Notes: generated by a model from the sequence alone, not told the origin. Numbered from the stretch's first letter, positions 6,974 through 15,059 are shown. The stretch is 28,642 nt of DNA from CAZGWJ01 sp964529445 (GCA_964529445.1 CAZGWJ010000031.1:1-28642), one strand, 5' to 3'. Numbers and translations are program-made.

Positions 6974-8959
6974 ATGGCTGAAACACCTTCCAAGATCACA
7001 TCCCTTCAAGGCGAATCCCAGAAGTTCCCGCCGCCCGCGAGCGTCGTCCAGCGCGCCTGGATCAAGTCGTTCGACGAATACAAGCAGATGTACGACCGCT
7101 CGGTCGGTCCCGATGCCGCGAAGTTCTGGCTGGAGACCGCCGAGAAGGAACTGGTCTGGGCCAAGAAGCCCACGAAGGCCCTGGAATACACCTGGGACAC
7201 CGAGAAGAAGATCGTCAAGCACACCTGGTTCGAGGACGGGGAGTTGAACATCGCCGTGAACTGCCTCGACCGCTGGATCGGCACTCCCACCGAGAAGAAG
7301 GTCGCCATCCTTTGGCAGGGCGAGAAGGACGAGGCCGTCCGCAAGGTGACCTACGGGGAGCTGTACAAGGAGACCTGCAAGTTCGCCAACGTCCTCCTTT
7401 CGAAGGGCGTGAAGAAGGGCGACCGCATCTGCATCTACCTGCCCATGATCCCCGAGGCCGCAGCCGTCATGCTGGCCTGCGCGCGCCTGGGCGCCATCCA
7501 CTCGATCGTCTTCGGCGGGTTCTCGGCCGATTCCCTGGCCGCCCGCATCCAGGACTCCGAGTGCAACGTGCTCGTCACCTCCGACGTGTCGTACCGCGCC
7601 GGGAAGGCCATCGGCCTCAAGAAGATCTCCGACGAGGCCCTGGCGAAGTGCCCCTCCATCAAGCATTGCATCGTCGTCAAGAACGGGGACGGTGCGGTCA
7701 ACATGGCCGCGGGCCGCGATACCTGGTACCACGACGAGATGGCCAAGGCCTCCGATCAGCACCAGGCGGCCCCCAACAAGGCGGAGGATCCGCTCTTCAT
7801 CCTGTACACCTCCGGTTCCACAGGGAAGCCCAAGGGCGTCCTTCACACCACCGCAGGGTATCTCCTCCATACCAAGGTCTCGCACCGCTACATTTTCGAC
7901 GTACACGAGGATGACATCTACTGGTGCACGGCCGACATCGGCTGGGTGACCGGGCATTCCTATATCGTGTACGGTCCCTTGGCCAACGGCGCCACGGCCC
8001 TGATGTTCGAGGGCGTGCCGACCTGGCCCGATGCCGGGCGCTTCTGGCAGGTCATCGAAAAGCACAAGGTCACCGTCTTCTACACGGCGCCCACGGCCAT
8101 CCGGTCCCTGATGCGCGAGGGTGAGCAGTGGCCGGCCAAGTACGACATGTCCTCCCTGAGGATCCTGGGCTCCGTCGGGGAACCCATCAACCCCGAGGCG
8201 TGGCTGTGGTATTACCGGAACATCGGGAAGGAGAAATGCCCGATCGTGGATACCTGGTGGCAGACGGAGACGGGCGGCATCCTCATCACCCCGCTTCCCG
8301 GCGCGCACACCCTGAAGCCGGGGTCCGCCAGCCGTCCCTTCTTCGGCGTGAAGCCCGTCGTGCTCCATGATGACGGGACGCCTGCGGGCGTGAACGAGGG
8401 GGGCAAGCTTTGCATCGAGAGGCCCTGGCCGGGCATGATGCGCACCATGTACAACGCCCATGAGCGGTTCGTGGAGACGTACTTCTCCATGTACAAGAAC
8501 CTCTACTTCACGGGCGACGGCTGCCGCATCGACTCGGACGGCGACTACTGGCTGTTGGGCCGCATCGACGATGTCGTGAACGTCTCGGGGCACCGCATCG
8601 GCACCGCTGAGGTGGAGAGCGCCCTGGTGTCGCACGCCGCCGTGGCCGAGGCCGCGGTCGTGGCCATGCCGCACGAGATCAAGGGGCAGGGCCTTTACGC
8701 GTACGTGACGTTGAAGGAGGGCCAGACCGCCTCCGACGACCTGAAGAAGGGCCTCAACGCCCACGTGCGCAAGGAGATCGGGCCCATCGCGCACCTGGAC
8801 AAGATCCAGTTCACGGACGCGATGCCCAAGACCCGCTCCGGCAAGATCATGCGCCGCATTTTGCGCAAGGTGGCCGAGGGCGACACGTCGAACCTGGGCG
8901 ACGTCACGACGTTGGCCGATCCGTCGGTGGTCGAGCGGATCGTCAAGGGCCGTCAATAG
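6974..8959 (+). CDS. acs: Acetyl-CoA synthetase (AMP-forming)
   Basis: This 661-residue protein activates acetate with ATP to acetyl-AMP and then to acetyl-CoA in the cytoplasm. All signature motifs are present: the P-loop-like ILYTSGSTGKPKGVLHT, the WWQTETGG motif, the YFTGDGCRIDSDGDYW hinge region, GRIDDVVNVSGHRIGTAEVES and the C-terminal PKTRSGKIMRR. Lys624 (codon 8843-8845) is the adenylation-half catalytic lysine, which is the residue acetylated by GNAT enzymes such as Pat in other bacteria. Length is normal for the family. A GGAGG site lies 8 bases before the ATG. It is divergent from the ADP-forming synthetase and the CoA-transferase/GNAT fusion, which suggests shared acetate control. 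A dispersed repeat and a strong terminator follow. Confidence 0.97.
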   Translation: MAETPSKITSLQGESQKFPPPASVVQRAWIKSFDEYKQMYDRSVGPDAAKFWLETAEKELVWAKKPTKALEYTWDTEKKIVKHTWFEDGELNIAVNCLDRWIGTPTEKKVAILWQGEKDEAVRKVTYGELYKETCKFANVLLSKGVKKGDRICIYLPMIPEAAAVMLACARLGAIHSIVFGGFSADSLAARIQDSECNVLVTSDVSYRAGKAIGLKKISDEALAKCPSIKHCIVVKNGDGAVNMAAGRDTWYHDEMAKASDQHQAAPNKAEDPLFILYTSGSTGKPKGVLHTTAGYLLHTKVSHRYIFDVHEDDIYWCTADIGWVTGHSYIVYGPLANGATALMFEGVPTWPDAGRFWQVIEKHKVTVFYTAPTAIRSLMREGEQWPAKYDMSSLRILGSVGEPINPEAWLWYYRNIGKEKCPIVDTWWQTETGGILITPLPGAHTLKPGSASRPFFGVKPVVLHDDGTPAGVNEGGKLCIERPWPGMMRTMYNAHERFVETYFSMYKNLYFTGDGCRIDSDGDYWLLGRIDDVVNVSGHRIGTAEVESALVSHAAVAEAAVVAMPHEIKGQGLYAYVTLKEGQTASDDLKKGLNAHVRKEIGPIAHLDKIQFTDAMPKTRSGKIMRRILRKVAEGDTSNLGDVTTLADPSVVERIVKGRQ

Positions 8960-8980
8960 GAATGCAGTACCCCGCCATTG

Positions 8981-9016
8981 CCCTCTCCCCTTGCGGGAGA
9001 GGGTAGGGTGAGGGGT
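8981..9016 (+). repeat. Dispersed palindromic repeat, copy 1
   Basis: A 36-base element with the stem CCCTCTCCCC/GGGAGAGGG and the tail TAGGGTGAGGGGT. It is identical over all 36 bases to the copy at 24894-24929 and closely related to those at 17610 and 25304. The same kind of element (minus-strand translation LTLPSPARGEG) is scattered through many bacterial genomes. Confidence 0.85.
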
Positions 9017-9025
9017 TCAGTGCTC

Positions 9026-9061
9026 AAGCCCCGCTTCCTTCCGGAAGTGGGGCTTTTTTTA
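9026..9061 (+). terminator. Intrinsic terminator after acs
   Basis: Stem GCCCCGCTTCC (9028-9038) pairs with GGAAGTGGGGC (9043-9053), including one G-U pair, around a 4-base loop and is followed by seven T. It lies between acs and the next gene's promoter. Confidence 0.9.
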
Positions 9062-9078
9062 TGCTTGTTCAGGGCGGG

Positions 9079-9107
9079 TTGAAGCCGGGCCGTCCCAGAG
9101 CGATAAT
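9079..9107 (+). promoter_or_regulatory. Promoter for the gene at 9142
   Basis: TTGAAG (9079-9084) and GATAAT (9102-9107) are exactly 17 bases apart, 35 bases before the ATG. It sits just after the acs terminator, so the next gene has its own transcript. Confidence 0.6.
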
Positions 9108-9141
9108 GCTGATCCTGACTAGAAGGTCGAAAGGAAGCGCC

Positions 9142-9501
9142 ATGAACCGGAAACACAACGTGAGGGTGCGGAAACCCGATGCGGAGACGAGGGCCGAGTC
9201 CAAACGCGCGGAGATGACCCGCCTCAAGAAGGAGAAGGCCTTCATCGCCATCCGGGTGACCGCCGAACAGTATGAGGAGATTCGGAAACCCGCAGCGGCC
9301 AAGCGGTACATCCAGAAGGCCATCGAGGTGAGCGCCAAGAGCAAGAACCGGGAGGTCCTGCTGGCGGCCCTGCGCAACGTGGCCAGCGCCACGAACAACA
9401 AGAGCGCCCAGCGGCTCCTGGCCATCTCGGATGGCGACTTCCTCTCGGTCAACGACGTGTTGTTGGAGCTGGGGTTCTGCCTGAAATTCGACGGGAAATA
9501 G
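9142..9501 (+). CDS. Unknown protein with antidote/HTH-like C-terminal half
   Basis: This 119-residue protein starts at ATG 9142 after an AAAGGA site; an in-frame ATG at 9061 lies inside the terminator and is rejected. The first 30 residues are very basic. The stretch YIQKAIE...REVLLAALRNVASATNN...LLELGFCLKF follows the spacing of the COG3636-type putative addiction-module antidote proteins (helix-turn-helix, HigA-like). The resemblance is by eye and weak: the usual turn region is replaced by KSAQRLLAISDGDFLS. No toxin gene (HigB/RelE size) is next to it. It has its own promoter and is isolated between terminators. A DNA-binding regulator is the best guess; orphan of unknown function is the safe reading. 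Confidence 0.75.
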   Translation: MNRKHNVRVRKPDAETRAESKRAEMTRLKKEKAFIAIRVTAEQYEEIRKPAAAKRYIQKAIEVSAKSKNREVLLAALRNVASATNNKSAQRLLAISDGDFLSVNDVLLELGFCLKFDGK

Positions 9502-9612
9502 GGGTCGATTGGCGGTTCGATGGAGGATATCGGTTTCAGAGGGGGATTCCCGGGACTATTTACGGTCTCGGTCGTCTATAGGGAGATGTCCAACTCATCA
9601 TCGGGAGAAACT

Positions 9613-10185
9613 ATGAAGAAGAGACTTGTCTATGCCATGTTCCTGGCGACGTTCCTGGTCGGGACGGGATGCATGAAATATAACCCTCTCATCCCGCCCA
9701 GGTCGCATCCCGGCTCACCGACTTCCACCCCGACACCCGTTTGCGGATTCGAGCCTGTCGCGCTGGGAAAGATGGGCATCCAGCTCTCCTCGCTCGCCGC
9801 CTTCGAATCCGCAGCAGCGGGTGTTCCGGAAGCGGTCATCATTCTTCGGGATCTGGACGATTGGGAGGCCTTCTGTGCCGCGCCGACCGGGTTCCTGAGT
9901 TTCGAGACCCCGACTCCGACCCCCTATCCGACTCCACCGGTGGATTTCAGCACGCAGAACCTTCTCATCCAGGTTTCCTCGATCTGTCCGCAGGGCGCCT
10001 CGACCCTTTCCTCGGTCTGTGTGGAGGCGAACGCAGTGAACGTCACCTTCGACGTCATCCAGTATTGCGTTTGGTGCAATGCGGCTTCCAGCGTGGGTTC
10101 GCCGAGGGGGTTCGCGATCCCGAAATCCGAGAAGCCCTTCTCCTGGAACGTTGTCAACCACCCCTGCGTGATGCCGGGTAGCTGA
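9613..10185 (+). CDS. Probable lipoprotein with Thr/Pro segments, function unknown
   Basis: This 190-residue protein begins MKKRLVYAMFLATFLVGTGC, a lipoprotein-like signal with Cys20, although Gly rather than Leu/Val stands at -3, so lipidation is likely but not certain. Short Thr/Pro stretches (TSTPTPVC, TPTPTPYPTPP) divide it. Between them lies a domain with VIILRDLDDWEAFCAA and FSTQNLLIQVSSICPQGAS. The DWEAFC / NLLIQVS pattern resembles small exported domains that are usually annotated as hypothetical. Seven or more Cys in the mature part suggest disulfides outside the cytoplasm. Start ATG 9613 follows GGGAG; the upstream in-frame ATG at 9520 lacks a signal sequence. A strong bidirectional terminator follows. 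Confidence 0.8.
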   Translation: MKKRLVYAMFLATFLVGTGCMKYNPLIPPRSHPGSPTSTPTPVCGFEPVALGKMGIQLSSLAAFESAAAGVPEAVIILRDLDDWEAFCAAPTGFLSFETPTPTPYPTPPVDFSTQNLLIQVSSICPQGASTLSSVCVEANAVNVTFDVIQYCVWCNAASSVGSPRGFAIPKSEKPFSWNVVNHPCVMPGS

Positions 10186-10202
10186 ACAGGCAGTCGTTCA
10201 AC

Positions 10203-10238
10203 AAAAAGCCCCGCCCTCTTTCAGGGGCGGGGCTTTTT
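10203..10238. terminator. Bidirectional intrinsic terminator
   Basis: AAAAAGCCCCGCCC (10203-10216) is complementary to GGGCGGGGCTTTTT (10225-10238) around a short loop. It gives a T-run in both directions and serves the lipoprotein gene on the plus strand and the MscS gene on the minus strand. Confidence 0.9.
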
Positions 10239-10266
10239 GTTATTCCCGGAGACCTGTTCGAGGCGT

Positions 10267-11322
10267 TCAGCCGTCCTTTCGCACGTAGAGCGTCTGCGTC
10301 GGGAAGGCGAACTCGATCCCTTCCTTCGCGAAGGCCCGTTGGATCCCGAGGTTCAGTTCCTGCTGGATGTCCATGTACTTGTTGTAGTCGGGCGAGAGGA
10401 CCCAATACACCGTCTCGATGTTCAGGCTGAAATCCCCGTATTCGGAGAAGTGGGCCCGGTCGAAACGCACATCCGGGTTTTTGCCGATGATCTCCTTCAA
10501 CAAGGATACGGCCTTCTCCATCTTCTCCGGCGTCGTCCCGTAGGTGACTCCCAGCTTGAAGACCACCCGCCGTTCCTGCATGCGCTTGTAGTTGCGCACG
10601 CGGTGGCTGGTCAGGTCCGAGTTGGGTATGACGATCTGCTCCCCCGAGAGGCTCCGGACGCGCGTGGTCTTGATCCCGATGTATTCGATGGTCCCCATGA
10701 ATCCGCCGTCCAGGATGATGAAGTCCCCGATCTCGAAGGGCTTGTCGAGAAGGATGGCGACGTAGGAGAAGAGGTCGCCCAGCACGGCCTGGGAGGCCAT
10801 GGCCACCGCGATGCCCCCGATCCCCAGCCCCGCCACGACGGCCGAGATCTCGAAGCCCAGGTTGTCCAGGAGGAACACCAGCGCGACGCTCCAGAGGACC
10901 ATGCGAATGACCGGGAACAGGATCTTGAGGTTGCGCTCGCGGGTCTCGTTCGGCTCCTTCCTCAGCCAGACGTCCTTGAGGAGGTATTCCAGCACGGCGG
11001 AAAGGAACCGGATCGCCATGAAGGTGAGGATCACCACGCCCAGGGTCGACAATGCCTTCTGGGCGGCCGCGGAAAGGGTGAGGTTCTGCGCGGCCAGGTA
11101 GAAAGTCCCGAAATACAGGAGGGGAAACAGCGTTTTCTCGAGGTTCGCCAGGAGAAAATCGTCGGTCTTGGCTTCGGTACGCTCGGCCAGGCGCTTCAGG
11201 CGCGCGAAGAGGAAACGGCGCAGGAGGGACAAAAGAAGGATGCCGGCCGCGAAGTACCCCGCGGCCCAGAGGTAGGAGCGGACGGTATTGCCCAGAAATG
11301 TCGCGTCGAGCCATTCAGGCAT
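10267..11322 (-). CDS. MscS-family small-conductance mechanosensitive channel
   Basis: This 351-residue inner-membrane protein releases solutes during hypo-osmotic shock. About five hydrophobic segments precede the MscS core. The pore helix region GLGIGGIAVAMASQAVLGDLFSYVAILLD (residues about 163-192) has the Gly/Ala packing pattern of MscS TM3, and the beta domain follows with FEIGDFIILDGGFMGTIEYIGIKTTRVRS and the IVIPNSDLTS motif. The C-terminal alpha/beta cage ends in VRKDG. A GGGAGG site lies 6 bases before the ATG at 11322. It has its own promoter (11352-11380) and is separated from the transporter upstream by a terminator. It is longer than E. coli MscS, with two or so extra N-terminal helices, as in many bacterial paralogues. 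Confidence 0.95.
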   Translation of the reverse strand: MPEWLDATFLGNTVRSYLWAAGYFAAGILLLSLLRRFLFARLKRLAERTEAKTDDFLLANLEKTLFPLLYFGTFYLAAQNLTLSAAAQKALSTLGVVILTFMAIRFLSAVLEYLLKDVWLRKEPNETRERNLKILFPVIRMVLWSVALVFLLDNLGFEISAVVAGLGIGGIAVAMASQAVLGDLFSYVAILLDKPFEIGDFIILDGGFMGTIEYIGIKTTRVRSLSGEQIVIPNSDLTSHRVRNYKRMQERRVVFKLGVTYGTTPEKMEKAVSLLKEIIGKNPDVRFDRAHFSEYGDFSLNIETVYWVLSPDYNKYMDIQQELNLGIQRAFAKEGIEFAFPTQTLYVRKDG

Positions 11323-11351
11323 GGGAACCTCCCGGGAAGAGCGTTGTGTCC

Positions 11352-11380
11352 TCTATATCGTTTTTGCGGGCATTCGGCAA
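11352..11380 (-). promoter_or_regulatory. Promoter for the MscS gene
   Basis: On the minus strand TTGCCG (11380-11375) and TATAGA (11357-11352) are 17 bases apart, 30 bases before the start codon. Confidence 0.55.
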
Positions 11381-11397
11381 GGGGGGGCGGCGGGGAT

Positions 11398-11433
11398 AAA
11401 AAAAGCCCCCGTCTCCATCGGGGAGACGGGGGC
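11398..11433 (-). terminator. Intrinsic terminator after the MFS gene
   Basis: Read on the minus strand, GCCCCCGTCTCC pairs with GGAGACGGGGGC (plus positions 11422-11433 and 11405-11416), followed by a run of seven T. It is just downstream of the MFS transporter stop. Confidence 0.9.
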
Positions 11434-11451
11434 GCGGAACGGCCGGATGGA

Positions 11452-12723
11452 TCAGGCTTTCCTGGGGGGGTTCAAGGTCAGGGCCACGGCGGCGGCGGCA
11501 AGACAGGCGATGCCGGCGATCATGAAGGGCGTCATCCACGCCTCGACGTTCCCGCCGATGGCCGCGTCCTTGAAGTGGGCGGCCAACTGGGGACCCAGGA
11601 TCCCGCCGACGCCGTAGGCCGAGAAGACCCAGCCGTAGTTCAACCCGACGGTCTTGTTGCCGAAGTAGTCGGCCGTGGCCGCGGGGAAGAGGGCGAAGTT
11701 GCCGCCGAAGTTGAACCCCACGAGCGTCGCGGCCAGGTAGAAGGTCGCCACGGTGGAACCCATCTTGTAGAAGAGCAGCATCACGACGCCCTGGATGAGG
11801 AGCATGAGGAAGAGGCTCGTCTTGCGCCCCAGCTTGTCGGAAATGGAACCCCAGCCGATGCGTCCCAAGGCGTTGGCCAGGGAATAGAAAACGGCCATGG
11901 CCGTCCCGGCGGCCACCTTGGCGCTCGTCTCGTCCAATCCGGAGGCCTTGAGCGCATCGATCCCGAAGAGGGCGATGACGCCGATGACCATGAGGCCGGC
12001 CATGGCCCCCGCGATGAACATGAACCAGAGCCCGTAGAATTGCGGGGTCCGGAGCATTTCGGCGCTCGACATCTGGACGGCCCCGGTCGCGGAAGCCTGG
12101 GTCGGCGGCGGGGGGTTCCATCCTTCCGGCTTGTAACCCTCGGGGGGGTTCACCATCCAGAGCGCGCCCACGACCACCATGATCGCGAAGGCCACGCCGT
12201 ACATCTGGAACACGGAGGCCACGCCATGGTTCTCGATGAGGTGGCCCCAGGCCCCGGCCAACTTCACCCAGATGAGGGCGCCGAAGCCGAATCCGGCGAC
12301 CGCCAGGCCCGTCAGGAGGCCTTTCTTGTCGGGGAACCACTTCACGCCCACGGCGATGGGGACCACGTAGGCCAGTCCGATGCCCGCCCCGCCGATGACC
12401 CCGATGGTGATGACGAGGCCCGCGAAGGAGGTTCCCGCGAATCCGGCCAGGAAATATCCGAGACCCAGGATGAGCCCGCCCAGGATCGCGATCCGCTTCG
12501 GGGGGTACTTCGCCTGCAGGCGTCCCGCGATGATCATGACCAGCGCGAAGACGGCCAGTCCCACGCTGAAGACCCACTGGGTCTGGGAAGCCGTGAAGTT
12601 GTAGGGATCGGCCTTGAGGGCGGGAGTGAAGACGCTCCAGGCATAGATGGCGCCGAGCGCCAGTTGGATGAGGATGGCTCCCAGGACGACAAGCCATCGG
12701 TTGGACGGCGTGGACGAACTCAT
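11452..12723 (-). CDS. OFA-family MFS transporter (oxalate/formate antiporter type)
   Basis: This 423-residue protein has the twelve hydrophobic segments of the major facilitator superfamily. The N-terminus RWLVVLGAILIQLALGAIYAWSVF with nearby QTQWVFSVGLAVFALVMI is typical of the OFA subfamily, which includes the oxalate:formate antiporter. So are the central loop NPPEGYKPEGWNPPP followed by MLRTPQFYGLWFMF, and SLANALGRIGWGSISDKLGRK in the second half. Substrate cannot be read from sequence; a monocarboxylate such as acetate, pyruvate, formate or oxalate fits the family and the acetate genes nearby. The start at 12723 follows AAAGGA. The open frame runs on to 13104 but that part overlaps the porin gene's signal peptide. 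It is divergent from the porin. Confidence 0.92.
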   Translation of the reverse strand: MSSSTPSNRWLVVLGAILIQLALGAIYAWSVFTPALKADPYNFTASQTQWVFSVGLAVFALVMIIAGRLQAKYPPKRIAILGGLILGLGYFLAGFAGTSFAGLVITIGVIGGAGIGLAYVVPIAVGVKWFPDKKGLLTGLAVAGFGFGALIWVKLAGAWGHLIENHGVASVFQMYGVAFAIMVVVGALWMVNPPEGYKPEGWNPPPPTQASATGAVQMSSAEMLRTPQFYGLWFMFIAGAMAGLMVIGVIALFGIDALKASGLDETSAKVAAGTAMAVFYSLANALGRIGWGSISDKLGRKTSLFLMLLIQGVVMLLFYKMGSTVATFYLAATLVGFNFGGNFALFPAATADYFGNKTVGLNYGWVFSAYGVGGILGPQLAAHFKDAAIGGNVEAWMTPFMIAGIACLAAAAVALTLNPPRKA

Positions 12724-12822
12724 GAACGGGTCCTTTCTTTCGAAGAGTTGCGAAAACAGGACGACCGGAAAGGCGGTTTTCAGGTCCTTTCCGCGAGAGG
12801 GTCCGCGGAAAAGGACCGGACA

Positions 12823-12853
12823 ATTATAGGGAAGCTTTGCGGAGGGAGTCCAA
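12823..12853 (-). promoter_or_regulatory. Promoter for the MFS transporter
   Basis: A perfect TATAAT -10 box on the minus strand (12828-12823), with TTGGAC (12853-12848) 19 bases upstream. The spacing is longer than ideal, but the -10 match is exact. Confidence 0.45.
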
Positions 12854-12902
12854 GAGTTAATCGCCCGACAAGAATAATCATTACGAACGCTGGCGGAGGA
12901 CC

Positions 12903-12931
12903 TTGAGTCGGCCGTCTCGCGCGCGTATCCT
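12903..12931 (+). promoter_or_regulatory. Promoter for the porin gene
   Basis: TTGAGT (12903-12908) and TATCCT (12926-12931) are 17 bases apart, about 42 bases before the porin start codon. Confidence 0.45.
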
Positions 12932-12973
12932 ATCCCGGTTCTTTGCAACCCCTCAAAGAAAGGAATCCTCGAA

Positions 12974-14140
12974 ATGAAGAAGATCCTCGCGTTGACCCTG
13001 GCGCTCGGCCTGGCCGCTCCGGCCCTTGCGCAAAACGTGAAAGCGGCCCCGAAAAAGGCCGCTGTCGCACCCGCGGCCGCCGAGAAGCCCGCAGTGCGTT
13101 CCAAGCGCGCCGTCGAAATCTACGGTTTCCTGAAGCTCACCGCCGCGGCCGACACCGGCATTTTCCCCGGCAACTACGCCGCCTGGGCGCGTTCCGGGTC
13201 GAAGGACAACCAGTTCAACGCGACGGCCAACGAGACCCGCCTGGGCCTCGATTTCCTGAAGGAGGGCGAGGGACCCCGGGTTTTGGGCAAACTGGAGATG
13301 GACTTCATGGGAGGCGGGACCGAGAACAAGGCGAACCCCATGATGCGCCATGCCTACCTTGAGATCTGCAATTCCCGAAGCGACACGGCCTTGCTGGCGG
13401 GGCAGACCTGGGATGTCATCGCTCCGCTGAACCCGATGTCGAATAACTATTCCGTGTACTGGTGGGCCGGCAACATCGGCTACCGCCGTCCCCAGGTGCG
13501 CCTCACGAAGAAAGCCGGGAGCGCCACCTTCCAGGCGGCGGCCGCCCGGACGGTCGGGGATGTCGTCACGGACAAGTCGGGCAGTTCACCGGTCACCTAC
13601 ACCGCGACCGGCGAGGATTCCGGATTCCCCACCCTCCAGGGCCGCCTGGCCCTGGCGCCCTGTCCTTCCTTCACCCTGGGAGTCGCGGGCCATTTCGGGG
13701 AGGAGGAGGCCGGGAACACCGACTATGTCACCTCTTCGGCTGTGGCGGACCTCGTCCTGAAGATCGGGTCCAAGGCGGAGATCCGGGGCGAAGCTTGGAT
13801 GGGCAAGAACCTCGACGCCTACCTGGGCGGCATCGGGCAGGGCATCAGCACCGGAAATCCCTACAAGGAGATCCATGCCTCGGGTGGCTGGGGTTCCCTG
13901 CAGGCAGGGCCCTTCGGGGCGACGCGGCTTTACATGGGCGCCGGCGTGGACAACCCGGCCAACCAGGACCTCAAGCCGGGCGATCGTTCCCTCAACCGGG
14001 CGGGTTGGGCGGGCATGAGCCGTACGGTGGCTTCCGGCACCACCCTGGACCTCGAATACTCCTATCTCGACACGAAATACCATCACGCCGAGGGCGGCTA
14101 CAGCCATCGTGGCCAGATGACCCTGCTGTACGGGTTCTGA
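12974..14140 (+). CDS. DcaP-like outer-membrane porin
   Basis: This 388-residue protein starts with a clear signal peptide (MKKILALTLALGLAAPALA, cut before QN). An Ala/Lys/Pro-rich linker follows to about residue 45. The rest has the alternating pattern of an outer-membrane beta-barrel and ends in LLYGF, the C-terminal aromatic that the BAM machinery recognises. Stretches VEIYGFLKLTAAADTG, NETRLGLDF, GKLEMDFMGGG and LLAGQTWDVIAPLNPMSNNY match DcaP-type trimeric porins, which carry small acids. The start follows AAAGGAA. It is divergent from the OFA transporter, so an outer-membrane pore and an inner-membrane carrier for organic acids may be controlled together. No terminator is obvious before the next gene. 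Confidence 0.85.
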   Translation: MKKILALTLALGLAAPALAQNVKAAPKKAAVAPAAAEKPAVRSKRAVEIYGFLKLTAAADTGIFPGNYAAWARSGSKDNQFNATANETRLGLDFLKEGEGPRVLGKLEMDFMGGGTENKANPMMRHAYLEICNSRSDTALLAGQTWDVIAPLNPMSNNYSVYWWAGNIGYRRPQVRLTKKAGSATFQAAAARTVGDVVTDKSGSSPVTYTATGEDSGFPTLQGRLALAPCPSFTLGVAGHFGEEEAGNTDYVTSSAVADLVLKIGSKAEIRGEAWMGKNLDAYLGGIGQGISTGNPYKEIHASGGWGSLQAGPFGATRLYMGAGVDNPANQDLKPGDRSLNRAGWAGMSRTVASGTTLDLEYSYLDTKYHHAEGGYSHRGQMTLLYGF

Positions 14141-14233
14141 CCCGGAAAAGGGACCGAAAAGCCGGTTTTACTGGAACTTCGACATGCGGTGGGGGATGAT
14201 AACCGTCCCATCAATCAACCCAGGAGGATGCCG

Positions 14234-14803
14234 ATGAAAAAGACCCTGTTGACCGCCCTGGCCGCCGCGTTCCTTTTCGCGACGGCGGGGGTTCAAGCCG
14301 CCGACCTGTCCGCGAAGGGGAAGGACCCGAAAAAGCCGGCCCTTCAAACCGAGTCCCTCTCGGGAGAAGTCGTGTCGGTCGACAAGATCAAGGACAACAA
14401 GTTCAAGGCGCAGGAAGTCACCCTGCAGACCGCTTCCGGCGAGAGGAAAGTCCTCCTGATGCTGGAGAAGAGCGATTCCACCCAGTTGAAGGCGGGGGAT
14501 AAGCTCGAACTGATGGCGACCAAGGGGCCCGGTGAAAAGGCGGGCAAGGGCGTCAAGTGGATGGCAACGGAGGGGAAGGCCAACGGCTCGGTCATGAAGA
14601 TCGCGGCGAAGGCCGATCCCGCCCAGTGCAAGGATGACAAGGCCAAGGCCGAGAAGAAGGCCAAGGAAGAGAAGGCGAAGAAGGAGAAGAAAGCCAAGGA
14701 AGAAAAGGCCAAGAAGGAGAAGAAGGCCAAGGAAGAGAAGGAAAAGGCCCAGAAGAAAGCCAGGGAAACGAAGGAAAAGGGGCAGGGCAAGGGCAAGAAA
14801 TAA
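14234..14803 (+). CDS. Secreted protein with OB-like domain and Lys-rich 11-residue repeats
   Basis: This 189-residue protein has a signal peptide (MKKTLLTALAAAFLFATAGVQA, cut before AD). Residues about 38-130 form a small beta-rich domain (SLSGEVVSVDKIKDNKFKA, ASGERKVLLML, KAGDKLELMAT). Residues 143-186 are four 11-residue units of the type AKEEKAKKEKK, predicted as a highly charged helix or coiled coil. The domain is recognisably related to that of the next gene (15060): both have LxGxVxxVDxxKxxK and a K-x-GD turn before the last strand. ATG 14234 is chosen because AGGAGG lies 6 bases upstream; ATG 14228 would touch that site. A perfect-stem terminator follows. Function unknown; a cell-wall or DNA-binding polycation is possible. 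Confidence 0.85.
   Translation: MKKTLLTALAAAFLFATAGVQAADLSAKGKDPKKPALQTESLSGEVVSVDKIKDNKFKAQEVTLQTASGERKVLLMLEKSDSTQLKAGDKLELMATKGPGEKAGKGVKWMATEGKANGSVMKIAAKADPAQCKDDKAKAEKKAKEEKAKKEKKAKEEKAKKEKKAKEEKEKAQKKARETKEKGQGKGKK
14660..14791 (+). repeat. Four 33-base coding repeats
   Basis: Units at 14660, 14693, 14726 and 14759 encode AKEEKAKKEKK twice and two diverged copies. An 11-residue period fits a right-handed coiled-coil or extended charged helix. Confidence 0.8.
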
Positions 14804-14828
14804 CCCTCTCCGACAGGGACCCTTACCA

Positions 14829-14862
14829 GGCGGGCGGCTTGCGAGCCGCCCGCCTTTTTTTT
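14829..14862 (+). terminator. Intrinsic terminator
   Basis: GGCGGGCGGCT (14829-14839) pairs with AGCCGCCCGCC (14844-14854) around TGCG, followed by eight T. Confidence 0.92.
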
Positions 14863-14997
14863 ATGGATCAGGGGGGTCGAGCCCTTCCGGCGCCGATCCG
14901 ATTTCCTTGCCGCCGGGTGAAACCGCCGATCGGGTCCGGACGTCCCATCGGGACCGTGGGGAGGCTCGGCAGCGGTTCGATTTCAGTCCGGTCCCTG

Positions 14998-15027
14998 TTG
15001 CAATCGGGCTCCCGCAGGGGGGATGAT
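14998..15027 (+). promoter_or_regulatory. Possible promoter for the gene at 15060
   Basis: TTGCAA (14998-15003) and GATGAT (15022-15027) are 18 bases apart, 33 bases before the start. Both hexamers match only four of six consensus positions. Confidence 0.35.
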
Positions 15028-15059
15028 TGGATCACGAAGTCAATCCAGGAGGAAACCAG

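Noticed and set aside
9061..9141. Start of the antidote-like gene at ATG 9061
   Set aside because: This ATG follows the terminator T-run directly, has no ribosome binding site, and lies before the likely promoter.
10237..12906. Plus-strand open frame of 889 codons
   Set aside because: It lies antisense to the MscS and MFS genes, and its translation is rich in Gly/His/Arg/Glu without domains; it is a high-GC shadow.
14660..14791. CRISPR-like short tandem repeats
   Set aside because: The repeats are in-frame coding units without spacers inside a secreted protein gene.
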